Below, piece by piece: positions 22,901 to 32,527 of a stretch of DNA of 64,000 bases. Position numbers and translations under genes: made by a program. The stretch's first letter is position 1. The number at the start of each line of letters is the position of its first letter. The notes under the pieces were generated by a model. The model had not been told where the DNA came from. It saw only the letters and a program-made list of their open reading frames with translations, and searched no databases. Source of the stretch: Clavaria fumosa (Eukaryota > Basidiomycota > Agaricomycetes > Agaricales > Clavariaceae); NCBI GenBank assembly GCA_951802425.1, contig OX637804.1, forward strand, positions 744,001 through 808,000, read 5' to 3'.

Positions 22901-24035
22901 CGCGACCAACGGCTTTTAACTCGCGTCCGTCGGCAGCGGTGATAGCAGTCGGACTGGTAGAAGAGTAGCTTACAAACATTGACCTGTCTGGACAGAAATG
23001 CGCGGTTGCGCCGCTGTCTAGGATGATGTCGTGCGGTTTACCCGTCTGGGATATGGCGGCTGCGACTTCATGCCGGTCCACTAGGCAAGTAAATGCAAGG
23101 TATTCTTCGTCATTTTCTTGCTTTTTGGCCTGTGTGGCTGCGGTATTGGCTTTTTCCTTTTTCTTTTGCCAGGGCGCTTGGCCTTGCTTCGCTCCGCCGT
23201 CAGAGTAACAGTTTTCGGTCTTGTGATTGGTGCGTTTGCAGTTTTCACAGGGTGTTTTCGTGCCTGAGTCGTCTGATTTTCCCTTGCGGCCTTTACCCTT
23301 TTTAACATGAAGGGCTGCGTCACCAGATTTGGACGCAAGGTCTGTTATTTCGCGCTGTCGTGCTTCCTCTAAGACTATACGCATGAGGTCATTTGGAGAG
23401 ATCTCCGTAGATGACAGGCTTGCGGCATGCGTGATTGAGTGAAGGAGGCTGCGATAGCTAGGCGGCAAGGAAGTAAGTATCATGGTCGTGAAGTCATCGT
23501 CCATCACTGATGCGCCGATGCCTTCAAGTTCGTCTCGAACCTTGATCATTGCGTTTAGGTGTGCTTTGATGTCGCCGTCCTCGGCACAGGTCATGGACTG
23601 CAACCTGCGGCGCGTGTCAACTTTGTGAAGTTGACTCTTTCGAGTAGCGTCGGTGCGTATTGCCTTCCACATCTCAGATGCTGACAAGGACTTGATGACC
23701 GTTGCGAGACGTGGTGATACCGTAGTAAGTAATATGTGCTGGGCACTATATTCTTTTTGCTCGTACTCGTCAAACTTTCGTTCTTTTTCTTCGAGGTCGT
23801 CGTCAGTAGCTTTTATCCCTGGAGCCTTCATTGGAATTCCGGCATCTTCAGGGTAAGCAACTGGTTTTCGTGCAGTTCCATCACGATGCCTTATTAACCC
23901 TCTCGCGCCCATTGCGGTGCGGGCTTTTGACTCGTAGTCAGCCCAGTTCGCTCCGTCGTCGCGGAGTCGAGGGACACCTAAGGCGTTGGAGGAGGTATTG
24001 GTGGTCGTGAGGTCGTTTTGCGCGACGAATCTCAT
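19902..24035 (-). CDS. Copia Gag-Pol polyprotein, 1377 aa
   Basis: One uninterrupted frame. Domains in order: Gag (residues 1 to about 255); CCHC zinc knuckle CENCKRTNHKTENC near 262; aspartic protease ILDSGATAHF near 340; integrase with the HHCC finger from HRALGHINY near 475, catalytic Asp in HADVWG (about 532), Asp in FVDDATRW and Glu in EQVGAVER (about 631); reverse transcriptase with YLNAKLEEEVYM and the active site STDDMVV (about 1061); RNase H with FSDADWAS (about 1233) and ending near the C-terminus after DIRHHFVREAVEQG. The domain order PR-IN-RT-RH defines the copia superfamily. The active site has Ser-Thr in place of the common Tyr-Val before DD. The start ATG lies 5 nt inside the LTR border. 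Confidence 0.95.
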   Translation of the reverse strand: MRFVAQNDLTTTNTSSNALGVPRLRDDGANWADYESKARTAMGARGLIRHRDGTARKPVAYPEDAGIPMKAPGIKATDDDLEEKERKFDEYEQKEYSAQHILLTTVSPRLATVIKSLSASEMWKAIRTDATRKSQLHKVDTRRRLQSMTCAEDGDIKAHLNAMIKVRDELEGIGASVMDDDFTTMILTSLPPSYRSLLHSITHAASLSSTEISPNDLMRIVLEEARQREITDLASKSGDAALHVKKGKGRKGKSDDSGTKTPCENCKRTNHKTENCYSDGGAKQGQAPWQKKKEKANTAATQAKKQENDEEYLAFTCLVDRHEVAAAISQTGKPHDIILDSGATAHFCPDRSMFVSYSSTSPTAITAADGRELKAVGRGDIILQTQNGERTSTLRLRNVAHAPSMAFTLVSVGKLDDAGYTAEFTDNLCQIKDHQGKVLAQIPKVNGLYRIKTLSLEAHLAKKQRTLTLFEAHRALGHINYAAVKHAVSSGKVLGISIDNASEEVFCDACAQAKPHRLPFPDKATNRAKTYGERIHADVWGPASIASLGGSRYTVDFVDDATRWTEISLLHKKSDAFNAYKRLEAQISTHNKMRIKFLRSDRGGEFNSDAFSDHLAEKGTKRELTTHDTHEQVGAVERWNRTKAELARAMLIDSNLPKFLWGEAMTHAAWIKNRSPTRALEGETPFHARYAKHPNLSKLVPFGTPAWVKIADAGKLERRARKGHFLGIDSTSTGYRIYFPDTKQIRIEREVVFNLDENTDAIVWTGELPLEGRTITRLNQHSTDQPNYPPIAVDQPDPPNEEPQMNLPAAPSIDDDPLPSRTRPQPGFYKNLAGYAPRGHAANLADVQTDDHPPLFALLAGSIGSEPRSIAQALAGPDANQWKRAYQIELDQLNRSRTWDIVDRPPDKPVIPCGYVFRLKLGPKGEIVKYKARVVAGGHRQTKGTDYNETFAAAAKIASIRVLLALAAQRDWEIDQVDVVAAYLNAKLEEEVYMELPHAVLSANDGRKVCRLRKGLYGLKQSGRIWYQKLAATFISLGFIVSKLDQSAFIRVQQNENVHVTVSTDDMVVMGSTRAAVNRVKNELRNSFEITDQGELSWLLGFEIRRDRAARTIALNQRAYLEVLAQRFGLQDGHPVHIPMDPCAVLSKDQCPAEPIDVPYQEACGGVLWPAVISRPDVQLAIGILSQFTMNPARVHWEALKRVIRYLNTTKDLWLTLGGKGTRPEVFSDADWASQPDRHSISGFVMRIGCGAVSWSSKRQTLVAQSSTEAEYIAAAVAAREILWIRSFLTEVGASEPGATRLWLDNMSTIAITKNNKFHARTKHIDIRHHFVREAVEQGTIRVEYVPTSENIADGFTKPLPRPAFETFVRELALLPV

Positions 24036-24039
24036 AATC
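24030..24039 (-). other. Primer-binding site, tRNA-Met anticodon-arm type
   Basis: The minus strand reads GATTATGAGA directly after the 5' LTR. It is complementary to UCUCAUAAUC, the anticodon arm of elongator tRNA-Met as known from yeast, pointing to priming by a tRNA half, as described for Drosophila copia with initiator tRNA. It overlaps the start ATG. Confidence 0.6.
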
Positions 24040-24269
24040 TATAGAATAACTAGGGTTATTTCGTTAGCTCAGTCAAAGTTAAGACTCTATGTAATTGTTG
24101 CAGTACCTAGGGTTATTTCGTTCTACCCTAGGCCATCAGTACGGTTATAATGTGAAGTGAAAAGATGTAAACTCACAGCTCAGTCAAAGTTAAGACTGAG
24201 CTGTGGCACTGCTACGTCGTAGCCAAATAAACACACGCGTTACGTAATCTGTCCGGGTGATTACCAATA
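24040..24269 (-). repeat. Copia element 1, 5' LTR
   Basis: 230 bp, identical to 19665-19894; presumed to hold the promoter. Confidence 0.95.
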
Positions 24270-24274
24270 ATCCT

Positions 24275-24639
24275 CATTCAGCTCTTCCCGTTCTCTTTGC
24301 CGCAGACCATCACTAGTTTCAACTCGTTATTTCTAGGTGTGTACAACCCGTAGCTGGCGGTCGAGCAGGAAGATGGCCAAAATTCATTAGGGACTCGGAC
24401 ACTGCGATCGTGCGTTTGGCCTTGACTGTCTACGTTGATTCGGACGACCGCCGACTCCAGTTATAATGAGCGGAGTTACTAATGTCCTTACCCCGCGTGG
24501 GGCGATGAACGCAGGCGGCATTCAACACGCCCCATCGCCAGGAACCGATTTGTCGAGGGCTTGGGCAGCAGATACTAATGTAGTGATCAAGTCCTCCTCG
24601 TTTTTCTCATTTGCGTAGCGCGAGTCGTGGTACTAATAT
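24275..24639. other. Interrupted upstream block
   Basis: Continues the sequence left of the copia element. It matches 32910-33010, then sequence related to 36835-36880. No gene seen. Confidence 0.5.
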
Positions 24640-25138
24640 TGCTCAAACCGAAACGGAAATAACTTTGCGTTGCGATAAACTGGATGGCGATTCTTGTAAA
24701 GATGGCCCAACGATGTGTCCTGAGGAGGTGCCGGTATCTTGCCTGACCTGGGACCATAGACACATAAATGCAGTCGATGACCCAAAGTAGCGCCGCCTCC
24801 CAGCGCTTCCCAGCACTGGCAGGTCATGCACTCCCTAGACGCGGGGCGTACCGCCTCCAAAGCTGTACAACCGGGTTTGTTTGAGGACAGCGCAATGCAT
24901 TGAGAGCAAAGGCACATCATCAGATCGACGCTTTCCAGACCTACATATGGAGCTATTGTTCATTACAATTGTCCAAACACCGGGTACACTACCATATTCA
25001 AGAAGCTCCAACTAAGCAAGCTAAAAACAATGATTACAGACGATACAAGTACAGACCACCTTGGACTATAAACACAAAACATCAGAAAACTTCCCTTGCA
25101 TGTTCTCACAAAAACATTAGGCATAACAGGGAATCGGG
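24640..25138. repeat. 3'-flank dispersed repeat, best copy
   Basis: About 500 bp directly beyond the stop of the type A gene at 25139. Related copies follow other type A genes at 33390-33824, 36925-37454 and 43781-44060, and part recurs at 52190-52690 and 4320-4520. Conserved frames on the minus strand (GHRLHLCVYGPR) are present in three copies but with indels. It may be 3' UTR plus an older duplicated segment. Confidence 0.6.
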
Positions 25139-26827
25139 TCAATCTGTATAGGGCGGCGGCGAAGATGCCGTCGTGTTATGCCTTGCCAAATCGGGAGATG
25201 CAGACGATGCTTCGATGAGTAGATTGTTAGCAAAAGTAATGACTCGTCTTTCATGCGAGCTCAACCGCGCATGAGAGATGACCCCCAGGATAGCCGCAAA
25301 GTCAAGATTACCATCCTGAGTCTCGGCCGTAGAGGGCGGCTGGAGCTGCGGCGTAGGATTTGGCAGTGATGTCTCTGGTGCCGTATTAGCGGGGGCATTA
25401 GAGAACTGGACGGATGGTGGCTGCGGGTCGGCGGGAGATGCTGAATCTGGCACTGGTTTGGGGAAGGAAGCTTGGTGTCCACTATCCAGAGCTTCGCGTG
25501 GCTGTTGTGATGGATGGGCGGACTCGGCTTCCAAGGGAATAATGGCACGTTGAGATGACCTCTGGCCGACTAGAGCAGCAAAAGGGGAGTGCGTGTTGCG
25601 ATATTTTTAGAGCCCCACGCTCTAACGGCAAACAGGATACTTTACCTATGGGGTATGCATGGGCCGCAGGAGTGCCCGTCATCTGAACGACAATGGGATT
25701 GTCAGAAGTGGGTTCAGTCCTGCGACTGCGAGGGTCGGGTGGCGAAAATTGGTATAGCTGCTCGCCGCGAAGGAATTCCGTGCCTGACAGAGGTTCCGTA
25801 TAGTTGAGGGCATAGGTGGGTGGGTATGATGAACGCACCAGAAAACCGGAATGGTGATGAGAGGTCCATAGACTCCAACTCGCCTGTCGCCAATCCTGAG
25901 ATAGACGCGGGTTGAGGATCGATGGGAGAAGATGCTCTTGCTAAAGCCGAACGTCTACGCCTCCACCAGAGCACAAGAGTGAGGATGAGTAGAACAAAGG
26001 CTATTGCGCCGACGACACCCCCAGCAATCGAAGCGCTGTGTGATTTGGGGGCAGGGGGCGTTGTTGGCGAGGACAATGGTGAGCTCGAGGAGGGTGAAGA
26101 CAATGGTGAGCTCGAGGAGGGTGAGGACAATGGTGAGCTCGAGGAGGGTGAGGACAATGTTGACGAGGGAGGCGAGCTCGTGGAAGAAGTCGGCGTCACA
26201 GCCAGGTTTGGGCTATTGAGTCGATTAGTATGTTGTGTGGAAACTTCAAGAACGAGTCGTACTTAAGAGTGATGGTCGAGAACGCGCCTGTGAGAAAGCT
26301 GGCGGTAGGTCTAAAAATGGTCGAGTCAAGGACAAGCAGCGGACGGGAAAGGAGGCATACTGAGTATTTGTGGAGAGGGGAGTGACGAGCGGGGGAGTGA
26401 CGAGCGGGGAAGCGGTTCGAGTGTAGGATGCAAAAACAGTCGTGGCGTAATACAGATCGGAATAAGTTGTCGTGATATCCTCCAAGCAAGCCGACGAGGA
26501 CCCTGGTTGGACAATGTACTTTTGAAACACATTGAATGTGAAACCAGCAGGAATATTGCAAATCCATTCCAAATAACCAGTGCCATTGGGGAAAAGGATG
26601 GTGAAAAGGATGTGCGTGTTTGTTAAGTCATAAAAGAAAAAATCTCCATCCATCGTCGTGTTATAGAAAATGTAGAACGGCTCGCATTGCGTGGCCGTAA
26701 ATGGAAAGATAAATGAGCCAAAGGTGAAGTTGTACAGCCACCCAGTTGTTGGTGGTGCCAATGGCTTCGCAACTGCGGATAGAATCACAAGAGCAGACAT
26801 CGCAAGAGCTGCCCATTGCGAGCACAT
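25139..26827 (-). CDS. Type A tandem-family membrane protein, 485 aa
   Basis: Exons 26827-26361, 26310-26263, 26212-25839, 25783-25646 and 25569-25139, open throughout. Signal peptide MCSQWAALAMSALVILSAVA; ectodomain with TQCEPFYIFYN, EWICNIPAG and SSACLE. The stalk is lengthened by a 27-bp repeat encoding SPSSSSPLS three times in a row; sister copy 33825-35447 has one. The span lies at about 234-254, followed by WWRRRR. The tail includes the shared VGQRSSQ start of exon 5, a helix-like LDFAAILGVISHARLS and the end SSPPPYTD. Intron 4 is 76 nt with donor GTAAAG. Confidence 0.85.
26070..26158 (-). repeat. 27-bp coding minisatellite
   Basis: Three consecutive units (GGACAATGGTGAGCTCGAGG plus 7 nt) in the stalk exon; copies elsewhere in the array have one unit or remnants. 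Confidence 0.9.
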
Positions 26828-27136
26828 TGTCGCCGTCAAGAGAGAAGAACGTTTCCCACAAAGCTGTACCTTGTCACCCTGTTATCACCAACTGGGGTAA
26901 TGGCGGAAATCATAGTCCTGATCCGGGGATGGCATCCCTGGGTCTGGGCCGCGGCTACCTCCGCACTATTCCAGCATAGTCCCAAGGATGGTGTGTAGGG
27001 TATCAATCAAAAGCCTCTCTCTCACTCGACTTTCGGTTTGTTGTCCACTTTCTCTGCAACTGTTACACACACTCAGAGTGCCCGGACGGCATCTCGTGGT
27101 GAGCCGAACGTTATCGACGCCGTTCTGACGACCAGA

Positions 27137-27143
27137 TATAAAA
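27137..27143 (+). promoter_or_regulatory. Conserved TATAAAA in companion-unit promoter
   Basis: GACGACCAGATATAAAA followed by CTTTTGATGGGATTGATAA is conserved upstream of most family genes. Equivalent TATAAAA sites start at 30380, 35741, 39326, 42879, 45952 and 50695, with decayed versions near 48469 and 60651. The orientation fits plus-strand transcription toward the companion unit, about 280 bp from the minus-strand start. A matching TATA box for the membrane genes was not found. Confidence 0.5.
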
Positions 27144-27189
27144 GGGCGACCTTTTGATGGGATTGATAATCCTAGGCTACCTTGTGCGG

Positions 27190-27645
27190 CCGGCCCTCTA
27201 TGCTGTGTGGCAGCAGCGAATGCGTAGGTCGGGCTACCTCTGATGCTACATTAATGTGGGACGACTTCTTCAACTCACCTCACTTATTGTGGAACGTTTT
27301 ACAAACCTTCTCCTCTTTGAAGCCTGCGTCGACACTTTCCTTGTCACCTTTTACCGTCATTCAGCCCATCCCACTCGTTAGCTTTAGGAATTCCCTCGAC
27401 CATCCGGCCTTTGGCGGAGCTTTGGCAGAGCTGCAAGCCCTCCGTAGGCGATATGGGGTTTGTGCGTGAGCGCGTCGCAGAGCTGGCCGAACTGGTTGAC
27501 GACGTCGGCGACGGTGAGGAGAGACAAGCACGTCACGAAGAAGGCCGACTCAAGCATCTGCGCGACACTCGCGAACGTCTACACGACTGAATGCGGGAGT
27601 GTGGATGCTAGGGCGCAACGCCGCAGTGATTTCCCTCTAAATATT
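27190..27645 (+). pseudogene. Companion-unit copy
   Basis: ATGCTGTGTGGCAGC (27199) opens MLCGSSECVGRATSDATL. About 230 nt later the charged stretch VRERVAELAELVDDVGDGEE, then HEEGRLKHLRDTRERL, is clear at 27461-27585. The first frame stops just before it, so splicing or a frameshift is required. Confidence 0.45.
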
Positions 27646-27659
27646 GTGGCTCACAACGC

Positions 27660-28062
27660 CGTCATTCTCCTAGACTACCGTATGCAAAAAATTCCTTTGT
27701 AACGCCCTTGAAGTAATTAACTACAAATGCCCGAATCCTGGGCAAACATGTAATTCCTACCAAACGACATGAAGAATTGATGGTATACAACGCAAGCACG
27801 AAATCACCACCTATATGCAAAACGCAAGCCCTTGTCATGTTGTGCATGACAGAAATTTCAAGGACGTCTTCATCCTGCACACGGTGGCAGCAAAAAGGTC
27901 AAATGACGCCCAAGGCGCGCGCACATGCGAGATGGCCCCCAAAACCGCGATGAGCTCAAGGAGACCCTTGAGTCTAGCGCCTCGAGGGCTGATAGAACAA
28001 CAGCATTGCATGCGGTAGCAAGGTCTCTGGTGCAGTTTTAAATATCCGGGGACTTGGAGTAT
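27660..28062 (-). repeat. Repeat with conserved minus-strand frame and decayed type A last exon
   Basis: 27662-27880 encodes MTRACVLHIGGDFVLALY and then a variant of the frame at 40632-40850. 27925-28060 is a decayed remnant of type A exon 5 (LLELIAVLGAISH resembles LDFAAILGVISR). Similar blocks lie downstream of every type B gene (40670-41085, 46380-46735, 56020-56375). Confidence 0.55.
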
Positions 28063-28114
28063 GGCAGCTAAAGTAGTAGTTCCTGGAGCGCGAGGCCGAA
28101 GCAGGGGGTGCCGA

Positions 28115-30078
28115 CTATTCGGAGGCTTGCGCAGCCGAGGTGGACAGGATTTCTGGCAGGTGCGATAGGGAAGAGGAGAGATCAGGTTGTGCTATTCGAC
28201 AGGTCAGGCCGAGACTGCAAACATAGATGCATCCGAGCTCACGACGATGTATGTTGTAAATGTTGAAAACTCCAGTATTAATATTAATATTACCAGATCC
28301 GACAGCTCCACCACTAGTAACTGCCGCAGTTGAACAGATTGCAAGAAAGTACAAGCATGCTGGACTTACTTATTGTCGAACCATCATAGGTTTGTTGCAT
28401 GGATAAGGTCGCGCTCTCGCTATTTGCAGGGGATAGTGCTACAAATGATTGTGCTGATCAGCCTTGCGTTTCAGCATGTGCAAAAGAAAAGGACACCTGC
28501 CTACGGGAACCACGGGAGGCTCGAGATTGCCTATAACTGGAACAACCATCGCACCACTGTCAGACCTGAGCTCATTTCTGTGACTACGAGGGGCGGGCGT
28601 GGTGCCAGGAAGTTCCGCGCCTGACAAGCATTTAACACAAGATAACATTCGCACTAGGGCAGACATGATGAACGCACCAGATGACTGGAATAGTGGTGAG
28701 AGGTATGTAGACTCTAACTCGCCTGTGGTTGTGGGCTGAGCGTTGGCGGGAGATGCTAAACCTGGCACTGGATTGGGGAAGGAAGCTTGGTGTCCACTAT
28801 CCGGAGCTTCACGTGGCCGTTGTGACGGAAGAGCAGAATCAGCTTCCAAGGGAATTATAGCGCCTCGAGATGACCTCTGGCCGACTAGAGTAGAAAAAAG
28901 GGAGCGTGTGATTGCGCTGAAATGCTATTTATTGGGAAAGAAGACACTTTACCTATGGGGTCCACATGGGCTGCAGGATTTCCTGTCACTGGTACGTCGA
29001 TGGGATTGTTAGACGTGGGCTCAGTCCTGTGACTGTAAAGGTCGAGTGGAGAAAATGGGTATTGTTGTGTGCGGCCAAGGAATTCCGCGCCTGACAAACG
29101 TCCCGCTATAGTCGAGGGCAAAGGTGAATGGATATGATGAACATACCAGAAGACCGGAATGGTGATGAGAGGTTCGTGGACCCCAATTGGCCTGTCGCCA
29201 ATCCTGAGATGGATGAGGGTTGAGGATCGATGGGAGAGGATGCTTTTGCTAGAACCGAATGTCTACGCCTCCACCAGCGCACAAGGGTGGAGATGAGTAG
29301 AACAAAGGCTGTTGCGCCGACGAGACCCCCAGCAGCCGAGGCACTGTGTGATTTGGGGGAAGGGAGCGCTGTTGGCGAACTCGAGGAAGGTGAGGACGAC
29401 GACGGTGAGGGCAATGTTGACGAGGGCGGGGAGCTCGTGGAAGAAGTCGGCGTGTCAGCCAGGTTTGGGCTATTGAGTCGATTAGTATGTTGTGTGAAAA
29501 CTCAAAGAATGGGTCGTACTTGAGGGTGATGGTTGAGTATGCGCCTGTGGGAAAGGTGGTAGTAGGTCTGATAATGGTCGGGTCAAGGACAAGCAGCGAA
29601 CGGGAAAAGAGACATACAAAGTATTTGTGGGGAGGGGAGTGAACGAGGAAGTGGTTCGAGTGTGGGATGCAAACACAGTAAGCGTGGCGTAAGTTAGACG
29701 AGAATAAGTTGTTGTGATATTCCCCAAGCAAGCCGACGACGACCCAGCTTGGACAACGTAATTAACCGTGTAATTTAATGAAGACCCCACATTGAATCCG
29801 ATACCGGCGGGAATGCTGCAAATCCACTCCAAATAACCAATGCCTCTGGGGAACTCAATGAGGAAAAGGAAGTCCGAGCGCGAAAAGTAAAAGAAATCCC
29901 CATCATCCGTCGTGTTGTAGAAAATGTCGAATGGCTGGCATTGCGTAGCCGTTAATGGAAAGATATATGAGCCACCAAAGGAGTTGTCGTTGTACAGCCA
30001 CCCCGTCGCTGGTGGTGCCAATGATTTCGCTAAAATCATAACAGCAAAAGTCGCCAGAGCTGCCCATTGCGAGCACAT
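28115..30078 (-). CDS. Chimeric tandem-family membrane protein: type A body, type B tail, 511 aa
   Basis: Nine exons: 30078-29618, 29567-29520, 29469-29147, 29090-28953, 28884-28678, 28620-28501, 28453-28370, 28320-28243 and 28191-28115. The sum is 512 codons, open, with all tail introns in phase 1. The first four exons are type A (signal MCSQWAALATFAVMILA, EWICSIPAG, span at about 215-235). Exon 5 starts as type A exon 5 (VGQRSSRGAIIPLEAD) and switches at a Ser-Pro-Ala-Asn-Ala-Gln-Pro tract into the end of a type B exon 3. It then continues with the type B tail, including the GSGNININ exon and the end AAQASE. The intron after exon 6 begins GCAGGT, a GC-AG intron. PPPY is absent. Whether this transcript is made is unknown. 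Confidence 0.65.
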
Positions 30079-30379
30079 TGTCGCCGTCAAGAGAGAAGAG
30101 GGCTCCCAACAAAGCTGTACCTTATCAACTCGTTATCACCAACCGCGCGGGCATGCCATGATGGCGGTCCTGATCCGGTAATTGGCGGACCCATCCTTGG
30201 GTCTGGGCCGCGGTTACCTCCACACTATCAATGGACTATCAATGGTGGGTAGGGTATCATTCGAAAGCCTCTCTCCCGCTCGACTTTCAGGCTGTCATTC
30301 ACTTTCTCCGCGACTGTGATGCACACCCAGCAGTTGCGGACGGCATCTCGTGGTGAGCCGAATGTTATCAACGACCAGA

Positions 30380-30670
30380 TATAAAAAGTTGACCTTTTGA
30401 TAGGATTGATAACCCTAGGCTACCTTGTGGGGCCGGCGCTAGTGGGCGGCGAATGCGAAGGTTGAACTACATCAACTCGCCTCACCAAATGGCGGAACGT
30501 TTTACAAACCTTCCCCTCATTGAAGCTTGCGCCGACACTTTCCTTGTCACCCTTTACACTCAGCCCGCCAAACACTCTTTCCCATAATTCGTCATCTTAC
30601 AAGTCACCATTTCTGTGTGCATACAATCGGAAGCTGGTAGCTCTAGGAATTCACTCACCCTTAGCGCTCC
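30380..30670 (+). pseudogene. Companion-unit relic, 5' part only
   Basis: TATAAAA at 30380 and the CGCCTCACCAAATGGCGGAA block at about 30479. The charged segment is missing, and the sequence passes at about 30665 into 3'-flank DNA shared with 17430-17700. Confidence 0.45.
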
Positions 30671-30922
30671 CTCTCTCGATTACAGGGCATGCCTCCGCAG
30701 ACATCTGACATAAGAGTCTTATTCGACCGAGTGACCAGGCCTGAGATAAACAGTCACGCGAGAGGAATTCATCAATGTGACGTCATATCTTGCTACTTGG
30801 CTATCTTGGCTATCTTGGCCGTCTTAGTTGATGATCACAGACAATACAAGTGCCTGATCGATGATCGGTATTATACTTGTAAAGATGTTGTGTATTATAT
30901 GTCATAAAAATCAGGGTCACAT

Positions 30923-32527
30923 TTATTCTGAATATGGTGGCGGTAGAGATGCTATGACTGAATCAAGGGGCTCTTGGGTGAATGGATTAGTAACAGAAAC
31001 AATGATCTGTCTCTCCCTCATGCTCAATCGCGCGCGAGAAATGACCCCTAAAACGGTCGCAAGGTCAGGGGGTTCCACTTGAGTCTCGCCCGTCAAGGTC
31101 GGCTGGAGCAGCGACGTTGCATCTAGCTGTGATGTTTCTGGTGCCGGGATATCCGAAGCTTGGAGTCTTTCATCCGGAAGTTCTTGTGGCCGTTGTAATG
31201 GAAGAGCAGACTCGCATTCCAAGGGCGAGATGACCCTTTGAGATGTCCTCTGGCCGACTAGAGTATAAAAAAAAGTGGGGGTGCGTGTTTGCGATACCTT
31301 TAGTGCTTCGTGCTAAAATACTATAAGTGGAAATGATGATTCACCTATGGGGTCTACATGGGCCACAGGATTGCCTGTCCTCGGAACGATGTTAGGATTG
31401 TCAGATGTGAGCCCAGCCCCTTGACTAGGATCGGGTGGCGAAAATGGGTATTGTGGCGTGCCGCCAAGGGAATCTGCGCCTGATAAATGACCTGATAGTA
31501 TTACGAGCGTATATGTGATGAACACACCAGAAAATCTGGATGGTGATGGGAGATCCGTAGGCCTCAATTCGCCTGTTGCCAATCCTGGGATAGCCATGGA
31601 CTGAAGGCCGATGGGAGAAGACGCGTTCGCTACCACAGAACGTCCACGCCTCTGCCAGAGCACGAGAGCAAGGATGAGTAGAACGAAAGCTACTGCGCCG
31701 CCGACACCCCCAGCAATCGAGGCAGTGCTTGGTTTGGAGGAAGACGGCATCGGGGGTGAGGAAGTTGGCGAGCTCGAGGAAGATAAGGACACGGTTGACG
31801 AGTGTCCTGGCGAGCTCGTGAGACGAGACACAGGTGGTGAGGTCGTGGGATGAGATAATGAGGCCGTTGGTGGGGACCCTGTCGGTGCGACAGCCAGGTT
31901 TGGGCTGTTGAGTCGATTAGTATATTGTGTGGAAGCTCAAACAAGGAGTCGTACTTAAGAGTAATGGTCGAGAATGCGCCTGTGGGAAAGGCAGTGGTAG
32001 GTCTGACAATCGTTGGGTCAGGACACGAAGCAGATCGGTAATGAGACATACAAAGTATTCGCCGTGGTGAGAGTGGCAGGCAAGGAAGTGGTTCGAGTGT
32101 AGGTTGCAAAATTAGCCGTCGTGTAATTTAGAATGGAATAGGTTGTCGTGAGATCTCCCAGGCAATCCGACGATGACCCAGGTTGGACGATATAATTGAA
32201 TTCAAGGTCCACATTGAATGCGATACCGGCAGGAATGTTGCAAATCCACTCCAAATAGCCATTGCCGTTGGGGAAGGTGATGGTGAAAAGATTGCGAAGT
32301 GGTAATGTTGTTGGGTCATAAAATGCAACAGGGTCTCCACCCGCTTGTTCGTAGTAAATGTAGAACGGCTCGCATTGCGTTGCCGTGAATGGGAAGACAA
32401 ATCGACCAAGCAAGACCAAGAATTTGTCGTTGTACAGCCACCCCGTCGTTGGTGGTGCCAATGGCGTCGCAACTGCGACTTGAATCACCACCGCAAAAAT
32501 TGCCAGAACTGCACACCGCGAGCGCAT
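30923..32527 (-). CDS. Type A tandem-family membrane protein, 456 aa (PPPYSE subgroup)
   Basis: Exons 32527-32052, 32002-31955, 31904-31528, 31479-31345 and 31257-30923. Exon and intron sizes equal those of 17707-19279 except for the last exon (+30 nt) and intron 4. Signal peptide MRSRCAVLAIFAVVIQVAVA; EWICNIPAG; span at about 238-258 followed by WQRRGR. The last exon has SETQ-like GETQVEPPDLATVLGVISRA and ends ASLPPPYSE. Its unduplicated upstream flank shows the empty target of the copia element (32905-32909), so the two genes were duplicated before that insertion. Confidence 0.85.

Larger units (their letters stand above)
19665..24269 (-). mobile_element. Complete Ty1/copia-type LTR retrotransposon
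   Basis: 4605 bp, flanked by a 5-bp target duplication ATCCT (19660-19664 and 24270-24274). The unoccupied site is visible in the paralogous block at 32905-32909. The two 230-bp LTRs are identical as far as I can compare them base by base. The order is LTR, primer-binding site at the start codon, a single gag-pol frame, a short polypurine tract GAGAGGGAG (19895-19903) overlapping the stop, LTR. LTR ends read TATTGG...CTATA on the coding strand instead of TG...CA. Everything needed for movement seems present. Confidence 0.95.

Noticed and set aside
27137..27143. TATAAAA as promoter of the minus-strand membrane genes
   Set aside because: It is oriented for plus-strand transcription and about 280 bp from the minus-strand start codon; the reverse strand there has no TATAAA.
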